Source: Pseudobdellovibrionaceae bacterium (GTDB taxonomy: Bacteria; Bdellovibrionota; Bdellovibrionia; Bdellovibrionales; Bdellovibrionaceae). From it: a DNA stretch of 64,000 bases. The stretch is from NCBI GenBank assembly GCA_019637955.1, contig JAHBUS010000001.1, positions 62,001 through 126,000 on the forward strand. The letters are read 5' to 3'. Numbering within the stretch: the stretch's first letter is position 1; each line of letters begins with the position of its first letter. The notes under the pieces were generated by a model. It was not told where the DNA came from. It made no database searches and saw only the letters and a list, made by a program, of their open reading frames with translations. Position numbers and translations under genes: made by a program. Below, piece by piece: positions 48,865 through 56,671 of this stretch.

Positions 48865-49977
48865 ATGATTGTGCGGGCCCATCTGTTCATGCTGATTCAA
48901 GACAACCGGTTGTTGGAACGCTCGCGCTCTTTTTTAATGGGACGCGGGTACGACATGTTCGACTTTCGCGATCCGAAAAAACTTCTGGAGGCCGTGATGT
49001 CACGGCCGCAGGCCACGGTTTTCTTGAGCGCTTCTTATACGCCGGCGGAGCTGGAGTTTCTGGCCCGCACGCTCACCGATCTTTACCGCTGCACGGTCGT
49101 CTACTTTTCCGAAGAAGACTCGGTCCAAGGCTCGGCCAAACTCTACGGTGTGAAATCGGGGCACAAGCTGTTTGGCCGCCTTTCGGGTCCGGCGATTGAG
49201 CGCACGCTCCGCCAGATCAACGGGCCCGCTCCGCATCCCGCCGTTCAGCATCTGAACGCCCAGAAGACCCCTGCGCCCCGCGCGCTGCGCGCCAAGATCG
49301 AAGCCAAGGTTGTGCTCGATCAGATTCAGAACCGTCTGCGCCACTTCATGGACTCCAAACCCGACGCCTGGATGAAGCGCACCGAGAACGTGCGCCGCGT
49401 GGAGTGCTACAAATTCTACTTCGAAAAATCCAGCCAAGTCTTTTTGATCGCCTCGGGGCACGAGACCAGCGCCAGCGAGGCGATGTCGCGGCGGGTGTGC
49501 GACGCCATCAAAGAGGTCCTGCTCGAGCAAGGACTGCAGGTTTTGGATGAGTCGCGCTTCACCGTGACGACCGAGCCCTTCGACTTCACCCAGTGGGCGC
49601 TCGAATCCAAATCGCCGTTCTTCACCACCGCCGATCGCGGCAATGAATGGTCCATCGCTTTGTGCGACACGGCCGAACAGTTTGGCACCGAACGCGACGG
49701 CGGCGATCAAGAGATGTTCCGCCTCCCGATCGACAATCTGGTTTCGGGGGAAACCGTCGATTTCGATCTCTACGTGTACTTTCCGGCCTCACGCAAAATG
49801 GTGCTCTTGGTTCCGCGCGGCGCGAGCCTCACGCCCGGAACCTTCGCGGCCCTGAAGAAGAACCTCATCGCGCATTTGAATGTGTACAAGGACGATCGGC
49901 ACCGCATGCGGCGCTACGTCTTTGAGAAAGAGCTTCGCCACCGCCTCCTGGCGGGCGCGGCTCAAAACTCGGCGTAA
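48865..49977 (+). CDS. Pseudo-receiver protein, possible signalling role
   Basis: A 370-residue cytosolic protein. Residues about 1-115 look like a receiver-type fold ('VRAHLFMLIQDNRLLERSRS', 'LMGRGYDMFDFRDPKKLLE', 'ATVFLSASYTPAELEFLART'), but the phospho-acceptor Asp is not evident, so it is probably a pseudo-receiver. A middle part has strands and helices around 'SRRVCDAIKEVLLEQGLQVL'. Near residues 285-345, 'FRLPIDNLVSGETVDFDLYV' and 'KMVLLVPRGASLTPGTF' resemble the small domain that precedes HD-GYP phosphodiesterase domains in Bdellovibrio-type proteins, but no HD-GYP domain follows. GGGGGAGG precedes ATG 48865. Function unknown; c-di-GMP-related signalling is a guess. Confidence 0.65.
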   Translation: MIVRAHLFMLIQDNRLLERSRSFLMGRGYDMFDFRDPKKLLEAVMSRPQATVFLSASYTPAELEFLARTLTDLYRCTVVYFSEEDSVQGSAKLYGVKSGHKLFGRLSGPAIERTLRQINGPAPHPAVQHLNAQKTPAPRALRAKIEAKVVLDQIQNRLRHFMDSKPDAWMKRTENVRRVECYKFYFEKSSQVFLIASGHETSASEAMSRRVCDAIKEVLLEQGLQVLDESRFTVTTEPFDFTQWALESKSPFFTTADRGNEWSIALCDTAEQFGTERDGGDQEMFRLPIDNLVSGETVDFDLYVYFPASRKMVLLVPRGASLTPGTFAALKKNLIAHLNVYKDDRHRMRRYVFEKELRHRLLAGAAQNSA

Positions 49978-50954
49978 ACGTTGAAATTGTAAGTGGTGTT
50001 GTCGTGCGCGAAGACGCGCGCATCGCCGGTGAAGACCGAGTTTTGATGGTCTTCGTGGCCCACCCGGCTCACGATCGAAGGATTGAACAACACCGGCCCC
50101 CAGCCGATGTACAGGCCGACATCGTGCCAAGACACGTCTCCGCCTTCATCGACCCGCCAGTCCCCGCGCTGCGCCTCGCTCGAGTGCAAATTGAGAGTGT
50201 AGGCGTAGTAGGCGCTGAACAGATCGTTCCAATAATAGTTGATCGAAGGCGAGAGATTGAGGCGGTAGTCCTCGGCGTCCGAGCCTTTCTCTTGATTGGG
50301 ATTGTCGGCCGAATTGAGCTGAACGCGCGCGGACAACAGTCCCCCGATGGCCCAACGAGGCGTCAAGCTCCACTCCGTGAAGGTGTCGCTGCGCAAGAGG
50401 CCGGCCTGATGCGCTTCGCGCGACAAGCGGTCGGTCGGTGCATAATAGCGAAGATCGGTGTGAATCGGTTTTGAGCCCCAGAGCGAGGCGCCCGTGTCGG
50501 CATCGACGATCAACACCAGCGAATCCCATTCAAATTGATTTTGATGCTTCGCTTGATCCTCTTCGCCCATGTGCCGGACATTGCTGGCGTATTCGGCGTA
50601 CTGTCGCAGCTCCACCGACCAGATCTCGTTGACGTTGTACACAAGACCAATCGCATTGAGGGACGTGAGCGGCGCCTCAGAACCGAGTTCTTTCTCGTCG
50701 CGAATCGACATCCAATTTTCGGAGTGAAGGTTGAGGCCCCACGTTTTACGGCCCGGGCCGTGAAGCTCCATCGAGCTTTGCATCTGCACCCCGGCCGGGT
50801 TCATGTTTTGCGCGAGCTGCGCGGCCGGTTCGATCTTATCCAGACCCAAAGTCTCCGCCGTGGCGCCCGTTGAAGATTTGGACTCCTCTTGCTGGCCCCA
50901 TGCGGGGACCGCCAAACAAAGAGTGACGACAAGGCAAACGGCATGACGTTTCAA
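49962..50954 (-). CDS. Outer-membrane beta-barrel protein
   Basis: A 330-residue exported protein. I place the start at TTG 50954, because GGAG (50961-50964) lies six bases upstream and the product then begins with a normal signal peptide ('KRHAVCLVVTLCLAVPAWGQ'); ATG 50981 would put nine polar residues before it and has no spacer to a ribosome site. The mature part alternates aromatic and polar residues in many strands ('SVELRQYAEYASNVRH', 'FSAYYAYTLNLHSSEAQRGD') and ends 'NTTYNFNVYAEF' with the terminal Phe of barrel proteins. It overlaps the end of the convergent pseudo-receiver gene by 16 bases. Porin or channel role is inferred. Confidence 0.78.
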   Translation of the reverse strand: MKRHAVCLVVTLCLAVPAWGQQEESKSSTGATAETLGLDKIEPAAQLAQNMNPAGVQMQSSMELHGPGRKTWGLNLHSENWMSIRDEKELGSEAPLTSLNAIGLVYNVNEIWSVELRQYAEYASNVRHMGEEDQAKHQNQFEWDSLVLIVDADTGASLWGSKPIHTDLRYYAPTDRLSREAHQAGLLRSDTFTEWSLTPRWAIGGLLSARVQLNSADNPNQEKGSDAEDYRLNLSPSINYYWNDLFSAYYAYTLNLHSSEAQRGDWRVDEGGDVSWHDVGLYIGWGPVLFNPSIVSRVGHEDHQNSVFTGDARVFAHDNTTYNFNVYAEF

Positions 50955-50960
50955 ATCCAG

Positions 50961-50964
50961 CTCC
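50961..50964 (-). promoter_or_regulatory. Ribosome site deciding a TTG start
   Basis: GGAG on the minus strand lies six bases before TTG 50954 and is the only good ribosome site near the beginning of the barrel gene. It supports the TTG start over the in-frame ATG at 50981. Confidence 0.55.
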
Positions 50965-51041
50965 GTGGTCGAAAAAGTCATCCTTTCGCCCACGAAAGCT
51001 GGAGTCAATAAAAATGGACCCTTTGCAATTTTTTAACGTGA

Positions 51042-51410
51042 TCAGTGGTTATGGTCTTTGAGCTTCTCGATCATCAAACGCGACAGCTCGTCTTGCTGAG
51101 TGCCGTAAGCTTCCACGAAAAGACCTTTCAGTTTGAGTGACGGCGCACTCACCAAATAAAGCACCGATTGATCATCCGGGTCCGAGGTGTTCTCGAAGCG
51201 AACCATTTTGTCGACGACGAAGTCTTCCGGGTTCAAGCGGATTTCACCCGAGCGCGCTTCGAAGTGATCGTAGCGGGGAACGAGATTTTCGGTGTACCCG
51301 CGCTCTTCGTATTTGCGGATCGTCTCGGCCAGGCCGATCATGAAGCCGGTTCCGGCCTTGAGTTCGTTGAGATCTTTCAGGTCTTGGCGTTCCATTTCTG
51401 TATTGCTCAT
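51042..51410 (-). CDS. Small protein of the misnamed 'phosphoribosylpyrophosphate synthetase' family
   Basis: A 122-residue cytosolic protein. Its block order 'IRKYEERGYTENLVPRYDHF', 'NPEDFVVDKMVRFENTSDPD', 'SVLYLVSAPSLKLKGLFVEA' and 'YGTQQDELSRLMIEKL' matches a family of about 100 residues, common in Bacteroidetes, which databases often label phosphoribosylpyrophosphate synthetase. None of the PRPP synthetase motifs is present, so that name should not be taken as function. The role is unknown. Its start is 25 bases from the end of the FAN1-like gene on the same strand, so it may be co-transcribed with it. Confidence 0.72.
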   Translation of the reverse strand: MSNTEMERQDLKDLNELKAGTGFMIGLAETIRKYEERGYTENLVPRYDHFEARSGEIRLNPEDFVVDKMVRFENTSDPDDQSVLYLVSAPSLKLKGLFVEAYGTQQDELSRLMIEKLKDHNH

Positions 51411-51434
51411 GTCAGGCCTCCTTTTCCTCTTTGA

Positions 51435-53606
51435 TTATACGGCGGAAGCTGAGGAACGACAATTTTCCAAGGGTGGGTTTTTCTTCACGGAAGGGTCCAT
51501 TAAAAGAAACAACTCCGCCGCCGCGCGGGCATCGCAAAGCGCACGGTGGTGCGAGTCGAGCGAAATCGAAAAATGCCGGCACAGATTCTTGAGACTGTAG
51601 GACTCAAGACCCGGGTAGGCCCGGCGCATGCCGGTGACGGTGCAAGCTTTGGGCTTGACGAAGTTTCGGCCCGTGCGCTCGAACTCGGCCTTGATAAAAC
51701 CGTAGTCGAAGGCCGCGTTGTGCGCGACGAAGATCGCCCCCTGCATGAACGCTTCGAACTCATCGACGATGTCCTGAAATAGCGGCGCGTCCTTGACCAT
51801 GTCATTGGTGATCCCGGTGAGGTGCTGAATCGAGCGCGGAATCGGGCGTTCGGGATTGAGCAGCGTCTGAAACTCCCCCACCACGCGCCCCCCGCGGATT
51901 TTGACGGCGCCAATCTCGGTCACCCGGTGCAGGCCCGCGCGGCCGCCGGTGGTCTCGACGTCCACAACCACGTAACTCTGCTCCGTGCTTCGTCGCCATT
52001 CGACCCGGCAGACTTCGGCTTTAAATCCCGCCTCTTTTAAAACTTCCAGGGCCGCGAGCTGCTTGGCGTGCAGCTTGTCGCCCTCGGCTTTGACCTCGAC
52101 AAAACGGACCTCGCCGTTTTGCACGACCAACAGATCCGGGTAGCCCGAACTGCGCTCATCGAATCCCTGAGCGAGCGTGCGCAACATTTTGACCACGCTC
52201 GAAATTTCGGCGTGCTTCAAAAAGTCGGTCAAGAGAGCCGCGATGCTCGGGTGCCACATGAAAATTTCGTTTTTGGTCCCGTACTTTTGCGCCAGCGTGT
52301 GCAGAACCAGCTTTAAAACCTGCGCGCTCGACGTGAGCGGCGACAGCTTGGCTTCGATTTCGGCCCGGTGGTTCGCCAAGAACTCCCCGCCGATCAAGTC
52401 GGAGGGGCGGCGTTCGAAGCGGTTGAAAATCTGCGTTTTTTCGCTCTCGAAAAGCTCGTGCCAAAAAAACAGACCGAAGAGCGCGGCCCAGAGAAAATTT
52501 TCGGCATAATGAGCGGTGTGCCCCTGCGCGCGGTACCAGTCGCGAACCCCGCGTTCGGGCTTGCGAAAATACGCGTCTTCCAGCGCCAGGACCGGCGCTT
52601 CTTTGAGCAGATCGGTCGCGAGCGAGGTTTTCTTTTTGCCGTTTTTGCGGTCGAGAAAATCCCGCGCGAAGAGACGCTCGGACTCGGAGCCGGGACGGAT
52701 CAAAAGCTCCTGCGACATTTTGAGGGCCCGCTCTTTTTCACCATTTTTAAAAAGCAAACGCACGCGCCGTTCGGTGTTGCTCGTCCCCACCGATCTCTCC
52801 AAAATCTGAAGCGCGCCTTGCCAGTCGCCCGCCTTTTCGAGCGCCCCCGCCCAGAGCAAAAGAGCGTCGTCATGCAAAGCCCGCGCGCTTGCTGACGAGG
52901 GTGGGGGCCACGTGGACAAGTGCGCCAGCGGCGGAAGCTCGCTCCCGTCACGAACGGCGCGTTTGATCCGCTGATGCTCGCGGGCTTGAAAGAACTCGGC
53001 CTGGGCTTGAACGAAGCTCTCGAAGCGCGGTTTAAACCCGCGGTCCTCCTTGGCCTTGCGGATCCCCAGATCCGACAGCGTGTAAAGAACCAGATCGCTC
53101 TGCATTTGACCGAAGTAAAGGAAGTACAGGTACTCGATCAAATCGGCCTTTTCTTGCACCACCAGGTCGTCGCGAAACCGGCCCGGATCGACCAACTCCG
53201 CGTCGCGCTCGAGCCACGCTTTGAGATCGGCTTTTTTGAGCGACTTGGCAGGCTCGCGCCCGCCTTCGATCAAAAGTTGACGGAGCTGCGAGGTGTTCAT
53301 GAAATCCAAAAGGGCCGCGCGGTCGCGTGCATCGGGTTCACGCGCCCACCCGAGCTGCCGGAGACGGTCGAGAGCCCCTTCGAAGTTTTCAATTTCCTTG
53401 TAACGCAGATCTTCGATTCTAAAGATCAGCCCCTTGCGGTTGATCATGCGAACAAATAGGCCCTGCGCAGGCTTTGGCAAAGCCCAAAACTCGCGCAAAA
53501 ATTCGGCGTGCTCGGGCGCGAGCAAAGACTGGCAGTGGCCGTCCAGCGCGCGCGCCAGGTCCGTAAAATGATCCAAGTAGTAGAATTCAGGGAGGACGAC
53601 CGACAT
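51435..53606 (-). CDS. FAN1-like structure-specific nuclease fused to a DnaQ-type 3'-5' exonuclease
   Basis: A 723-residue DNA-repair enzyme. Residues 1-95 are a winged-helix region, about 105-135 a SAP-like DNA-binding motif ('TSQLRQLLIEGGREPAKSLK'), and 140-380 a helical TPR-like region, the order of FAN1. Residues 480-520 are the VRR-NUC core: Asp491 in 'SSGYPDLLVVQNG', Glu504 and Lys506 in 'RFVEVKAEGDKLHAKQ'. Residues 544-705 are a complete DEDDh exonuclease: 'VVVDVETTGG' (Asp549, Glu551), Asp634 in 'AHNAAFDYGF', His687 and Asp692 in 'SHHRALCDARAA'. FAN1 cuts flaps and interstrand cross-links; the added exonuclease could trim the product. ATG 53606 has no ribosome site. Direct repeats and a promoter-like pair precede it. 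Confidence 0.88.
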   Translation of the reverse strand: MSVVLPEFYYLDHFTDLARALDGHCQSLLAPEHAEFLREFWALPKPAQGLFVRMINRKGLIFRIEDLRYKEIENFEGALDRLRQLGWAREPDARDRAALLDFMNTSQLRQLLIEGGREPAKSLKKADLKAWLERDAELVDPGRFRDDLVVQEKADLIEYLYFLYFGQMQSDLVLYTLSDLGIRKAKEDRGFKPRFESFVQAQAEFFQAREHQRIKRAVRDGSELPPLAHLSTWPPPSSASARALHDDALLLWAGALEKAGDWQGALQILERSVGTSNTERRVRLLFKNGEKERALKMSQELLIRPGSESERLFARDFLDRKNGKKKTSLATDLLKEAPVLALEDAYFRKPERGVRDWYRAQGHTAHYAENFLWAALFGLFFWHELFESEKTQIFNRFERRPSDLIGGEFLANHRAEIEAKLSPLTSSAQVLKLVLHTLAQKYGTKNEIFMWHPSIAALLTDFLKHAEISSVVKMLRTLAQGFDERSSGYPDLLVVQNGEVRFVEVKAEGDKLHAKQLAALEVLKEAGFKAEVCRVEWRRSTEQSYVVVDVETTGGRAGLHRVTEIGAVKIRGGRVVGEFQTLLNPERPIPRSIQHLTGITNDMVKDAPLFQDIVDEFEAFMQGAIFVAHNAAFDYGFIKAEFERTGRNFVKPKACTVTGMRRAYPGLESYSLKNLCRHFSISLDSHHRALCDARAAAELFLLMDPSVKKNPPLENCRSSASAV

Positions 53607-53613
53607 TCGGACA

Positions 53614-53640
53614 TCTTATGTAAATTCACTGTAAATTCAA
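53614..53640 (-). promoter_or_regulatory. Direct-repeat operator and promoter-like boxes for the FAN1-DnaQ gene
   Basis: TGTAAATTCA occurs at 53619-53628 and again at 53630-53639, an exact ten-base direct repeat with eleven-base period, one helical turn. On the minus strand TTGAAT (53635-53640), sixteen bases and TAAGAT (53613-53618) form a promoter-like pair that ends only six bases before the ATG, which suggests a leaderless message. Confidence 0.5.
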
Positions 53641-53735
53641 AGCCAATTCCGATCGCCTTGGCGAACCTTGGCAACTGACACCCCTTTCTGCATTGCTTCT
53701 TGTCCCCGCCGGGATTTCGTTTAGGCTTAAGCCCC

Positions 53736-54200
53736 ATGAACCGCCTCTTTTTGACGATCATGATGACCGTTCTTCTCGCGAGCTGCGCCAGCACTCAGCG
53801 TGGTCCCCAGGACTTGAATGCCGATCAGCAGGCGTTTGCCGACGCTTTCGACCATATCAATGCTCAGGCCTTTAAAGACCTCAGCCGCGAAAAGGATTTG
53901 GAGCAGACCAACATCGCCACTTACATGTTCGTGGTCGGCCGCTTTAAGTCCAAAGCTTCGAATGATTTCCAAATCGCCTTTGAAGATTTCGAGTACAAAG
54001 ACCTGACCCGCACCAAAGACTCCTTCATTGTCTGCGCGGCCTCGTCCAAACGTGACCTCGCTTTGTGCGACGACGTGGCCTGTGACGGCATCGAGCGCGC
54101 GGCCCCCGTGGCCGGCGAGCGGGCCCTCAGCCTGATCAACGAATGGCGATCGGAGATCAAACCCGAGAACTGCCCGGCCTCCAAGCGCCGCCAGCGTTGA
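53736..54200 (+). CDS. Small lipoprotein heading an envelope operon
   Basis: A 154-residue lipoprotein with a canonical lipobox in 'IMMTVLLASCASTQRG'. The mature part is helical at first ('QQAFADAFDHINAQAFKDLS'), then has strands ('SNDFQIAFEDFEYKDLTR', 'SFIVCAASSKRDLALCDDV') with four Cys. No family is recognised. ATG 53736 is the start; the open frame before it has no ribosome site. It is divergent from the FAN1-DnaQ gene and is followed by a second lipoprotein, an outer-membrane protein, a small exported protein and a hydrolase in the same direction. Confidence 0.72.
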   Translation: MNRLFLTIMMTVLLASCASTQRGPQDLNADQQAFADAFDHINAQAFKDLSREKDLEQTNIATYMFVVGRFKSKASNDFQIAFEDFEYKDLTRTKDSFIVCAASSKRDLALCDDVACDGIERAAPVAGERALSLINEWRSEIKPENCPASKRRQR

Positions 54201-54269
54201 ACTTCTAGACACTCCTGCATTGATTTTAGCCCGGGTCCCGCGACCCCGGTCGGCGTGATAAAACGTCCC

Positions 54270-55079
54270 ATGCTCAAAGCCCTGCTCCCTTCTCTTTTGG
54301 CCTGCGTTCTTCTCGCGTCTTGCGCGAAAAGCGAAAAGGACTCGCGTCCCGAGGATCAAACCTCACAGGCCACCACGCACATGGAGCGCGGCGAGTACAC
54401 CGAGGCGATCTCGATCCTCGTGAACCTCCAGACGAGCCACCCCGAAGACCCCAAAATCTCGCTGCACCTGGCTTCGGCCTATGCGGGCCGCGCGGGCCTG
54501 CGGGTGGAGAACTATTGGGGCTTCACCGTCGGCTACAAGGGCCTTTTCCGTAAAGCCCCCGAACCACAGGCCGGTCCATTGATTGATCTCAAAGGTTTCG
54601 AGAGCCAAGCGCCCAAAGAACTTCGCGACGCCGTCACGCACTTGAACGGCAACCTCAAAGAATTTTATAAGATCCGCCGCCGCCTGGAACAAATCCCCTA
54701 CGTCAACGCGGACAAACGCCAAGACCTTTACCGCGCGCTCGACGCGATCAAAGGGCACCCAACCGCCGGTGGCCGTTTGTACCGCTCGGTCTTGGGCCTG
54801 GTCGTCGCCCGTTCGACGATTGAAGACACCGCGAGTGTTTTTAACAGTTGGTCCAAACGAAATTATCCGCTCTGCGATGCCGAGTTCCGACTTTTGGTGG
54901 ACTGGATCGCCTTCTCGGCCGGCGTTTTGGAAGAACTCGCCGATGATTTGAGCGTCGCGTTTCCGAAAGACCGTGCCGAGTTTAAACGCGCCGAAGGCGA
55001 GCTCAAAAAAGTGAGCGGACTGACGCGCGAAGTGAACCGTCACGTCAAAGAAGGAGCCGCCCTGTGCGCGCGTCCTTGA
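54270..55079 (+). CDS. TPR-like lipoprotein
   Basis: A 269-residue lipoprotein (lipobox in 'LLACVLLASCAKSEKD'). Residues about 35-75 form a TPR-like helix pair: 'TTHMERGEYTEAISILVNLQ', 'SHPEDPKISLHLASAYAGRA'. The rest is all-helical ('YWGFTVGYKGLFRK', 'LNGNLKEFYKIRRRLEQI'), reminiscent of TatT-like accessory lipoproteins that hold soluble substrate-binding proteins. Its 3' end overlaps the next gene by 16 bases, a firm sign of joint expression. It may serve as a periplasmic scaffold for the outer-membrane protein encoded next. Confidence 0.75.
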   Translation: MLKALLPSLLACVLLASCAKSEKDSRPEDQTSQATTHMERGEYTEAISILVNLQTSHPEDPKISLHLASAYAGRAGLRVENYWGFTVGYKGLFRKAPEPQAGPLIDLKGFESQAPKELRDAVTHLNGNLKEFYKIRRRLEQIPYVNADKRQDLYRALDAIKGHPTAGGRLYRSVLGLVVARSTIEDTASVFNSWSKRNYPLCDAEFRLLVDWIAFSAGVLEELADDLSVAFPKDRAEFKRAEGELKKVSGLTREVNRHVKEGAALCARP

Positions 55080-56104
55080 TCGCTCTTTTTTTGATTTTCA
55101 CCGCCGCCGCGCACGCCTTCGAGGCGCCGCGCTCGATGGCCACGGGCACCTCGGGCCTGCTCACGCGCGCCCTGGGGCGCATGTGCCACGGCTTTGACTT
55201 GGCGAGCGACACGCTTCCGTGCAACCCCGCCTTCATCGCCTTTAAGCGCGAAGGCACGCTGCGCGCGAATCTTTTTTTCGGCAACAACGTCTCGTACACC
55301 AAAGAAGCGTCCGATCTTTTGAACGAGCGCGCCGATGAAGACACGATCCGCACCCTTTTCGGCAAGCAAGACCGCTCCGAGTTCGAAACCAATCTTGAAG
55401 CCGGCTACTGGGGCGAGACCTGGGGCGTTTCGGTGTCGCCGCTGCGTGTGAACTACGGGACCACCTTTCGCAACCCCTCGCTTCCCGAGATCTCGCTCTT
55501 CGCGAGCCAAGAAGAGTCCTTGCGCGGCCAGATCGGCACTTACCTCGGCAACGATCTCTTCATCGGTTTGCAACTGCGCGCCTTGCACCGCAAGTTCATT
55601 GCGAAGCAGTTTTTCTTGACTGACGCCTTGGCGAATGAAGGCACCGGCTTTTTTGAACCCGAGAACCAGAACGTCCTCTACGTCGAGCCGGGCCTTTTGT
55701 ACGCCCCCGAGGACAGCGACTGGAATCCGAAAGCCTACATGAGCCTGATGAACGCTGGCATCGCCAGCCGCGCGAGCCCCGCGTTTCCGTCGCGCCCGCA
55801 GTTTCATCTCGGCACCTCGGTGGCCGCCGACATCGGTTTGGGCACGTGGGGCCTTGGCGTGGACGTCGCTTGGGACAATGGCATGGAAACGGATCTGGAG
55901 CCCGTCACGGTCGGCAGCTACTACGAGTTCGGCATTCTGCGCCTGCTCGCTCACGTCAACGAGCGCTCGAATGGCCTGGGCTTTCAAGTCTCGTCGGGAT
56001 TTTTCAACTTGGGTCTGGCGAGCCAATCGACCACGTTCAACGACGGCTGGGGCGAGAAAGTCACCGACCGCCGTCTGTACCTCTTGCTGGGAGCCGAGAT
56101 ATGA
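55064..56104 (+). CDS. Outer-membrane beta-barrel-like protein
   Basis: A 346-residue exported protein starting at GTG 55064 (signal peptide 'LIALFLIFTAAAHAFEAP'). The mature part has an early Cys pair ('GRMCHGFDLASDTLPCNPAF') and then amphipathic strands of transmembrane-barrel type ('FETNLEAGYWGETWGVSVSP', 'LGTWGLGVDVAWDNGMETDL', 'GLGFQVSSGFFNLGLA'), ending 'RRLYLLLGAEI'. No enzyme motif is seen. The conserved 'LPCNPAFIAFKREG' near the front resembles the 'P....' entry region of FadL-like barrels only loosely. It overlaps the gene before by 16 bases and the gene after by four (ATGA). Confidence 0.75.
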   Translation: MRASLIALFLIFTAAAHAFEAPRSMATGTSGLLTRALGRMCHGFDLASDTLPCNPAFIAFKREGTLRANLFFGNNVSYTKEASDLLNERADEDTIRTLFGKQDRSEFETNLEAGYWGETWGVSVSPLRVNYGTTFRNPSLPEISLFASQEESLRGQIGTYLGNDLFIGLQLRALHRKFIAKQFFLTDALANEGTGFFEPENQNVLYVEPGLLYAPEDSDWNPKAYMSLMNAGIASRASPAFPSRPQFHLGTSVAADIGLGTWGLGVDVAWDNGMETDLEPVTVGSYYEFGILRLLAHVNERSNGLGFQVSSGFFNLGLASQSTTFNDGWGEKVTDRRLYLLLGAEI

Positions 56105-56655
56105 AAACGATCTTCGTGATGATGCTCACGCTCTTGATGGGCGTGACGGCCTTGGGCAAGACCAAAAAAGAACTGCAAGCGACCGACTGGAATTCATTCG
56201 AGGCCGCCATGCAAGAGGCCGAGCGCGAAGACCGCAAGACCGGATGGAGTTACATCGCTTCGGGCGCCTTGGTCACGATCGGCGGATTGGTGGGAGCAAG
56301 CTCCAGCGCTGATTCGCAGAGCAAGCTGATCTACGGCCTGTCGCAGGGATTTGGGGTCGCGGCCATTGGCTACGGCACCGCCAAGCTCTCGTACGGCAAC
56401 GAGTACAACTCGTTCTACGATTCGATCCAGGGCACCGAACTCAGCCTCGAACAAAAAAATTCGCTCGTGAGCCTGTACATGGAAAATGAACGCGCCAAGC
56501 GCGAGATGATCCGCAAAATCAATATCGCCACGCACGCCGCGATCGGGGTGCTCAATCTGTACTCGGCCTCACGCGAGCCCGACAAAGATGCCAAGACGGC
56601 CTTGCAGTTTTTGGCGGCGGTGAATTTTGCATTTGCTTTGAGTTACACGTTTTAA
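56101..56655 (+). CDS. Small exported membrane-associated protein
   Basis: A 184-residue protein beginning at ATG 56101, which overlaps the previous stop by four bases. It has a signal peptide ('MMLTLLMGVTALGKTK'), a short charged helix, then three hydrophobic stretches ('SYIASGALVTIGGLVGASSS', 'LSQGFGVAAIGYGTAKL', 'TALQFLAAVNFAFALSYTF'). It looks like a small membrane protein with glycine-zipper-like segments. No family is recognised. Gene order with the barrel protein suggests a common complex in the envelope. Confidence 0.7.
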   Translation: MKTIFVMMLTLLMGVTALGKTKKELQATDWNSFEAAMQEAEREDRKTGWSYIASGALVTIGGLVGASSSADSQSKLIYGLSQGFGVAAIGYGTAKLSYGNEYNSFYDSIQGTELSLEQKNSLVSLYMENERAKREMIRKINIATHAAIGVLNLYSASREPDKDAKTALQFLAAVNFAFALSYTF

Positions 56656-56671
56656 GGGAGAAGGGGTTTTC

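Noticed and set aside
51435-53606. Anti-phage defence nuclease
   Set aside because: The fused nuclease could be read as a defence protein, but the FAN1 domain order and the lack of defence partners point to DNA repair.
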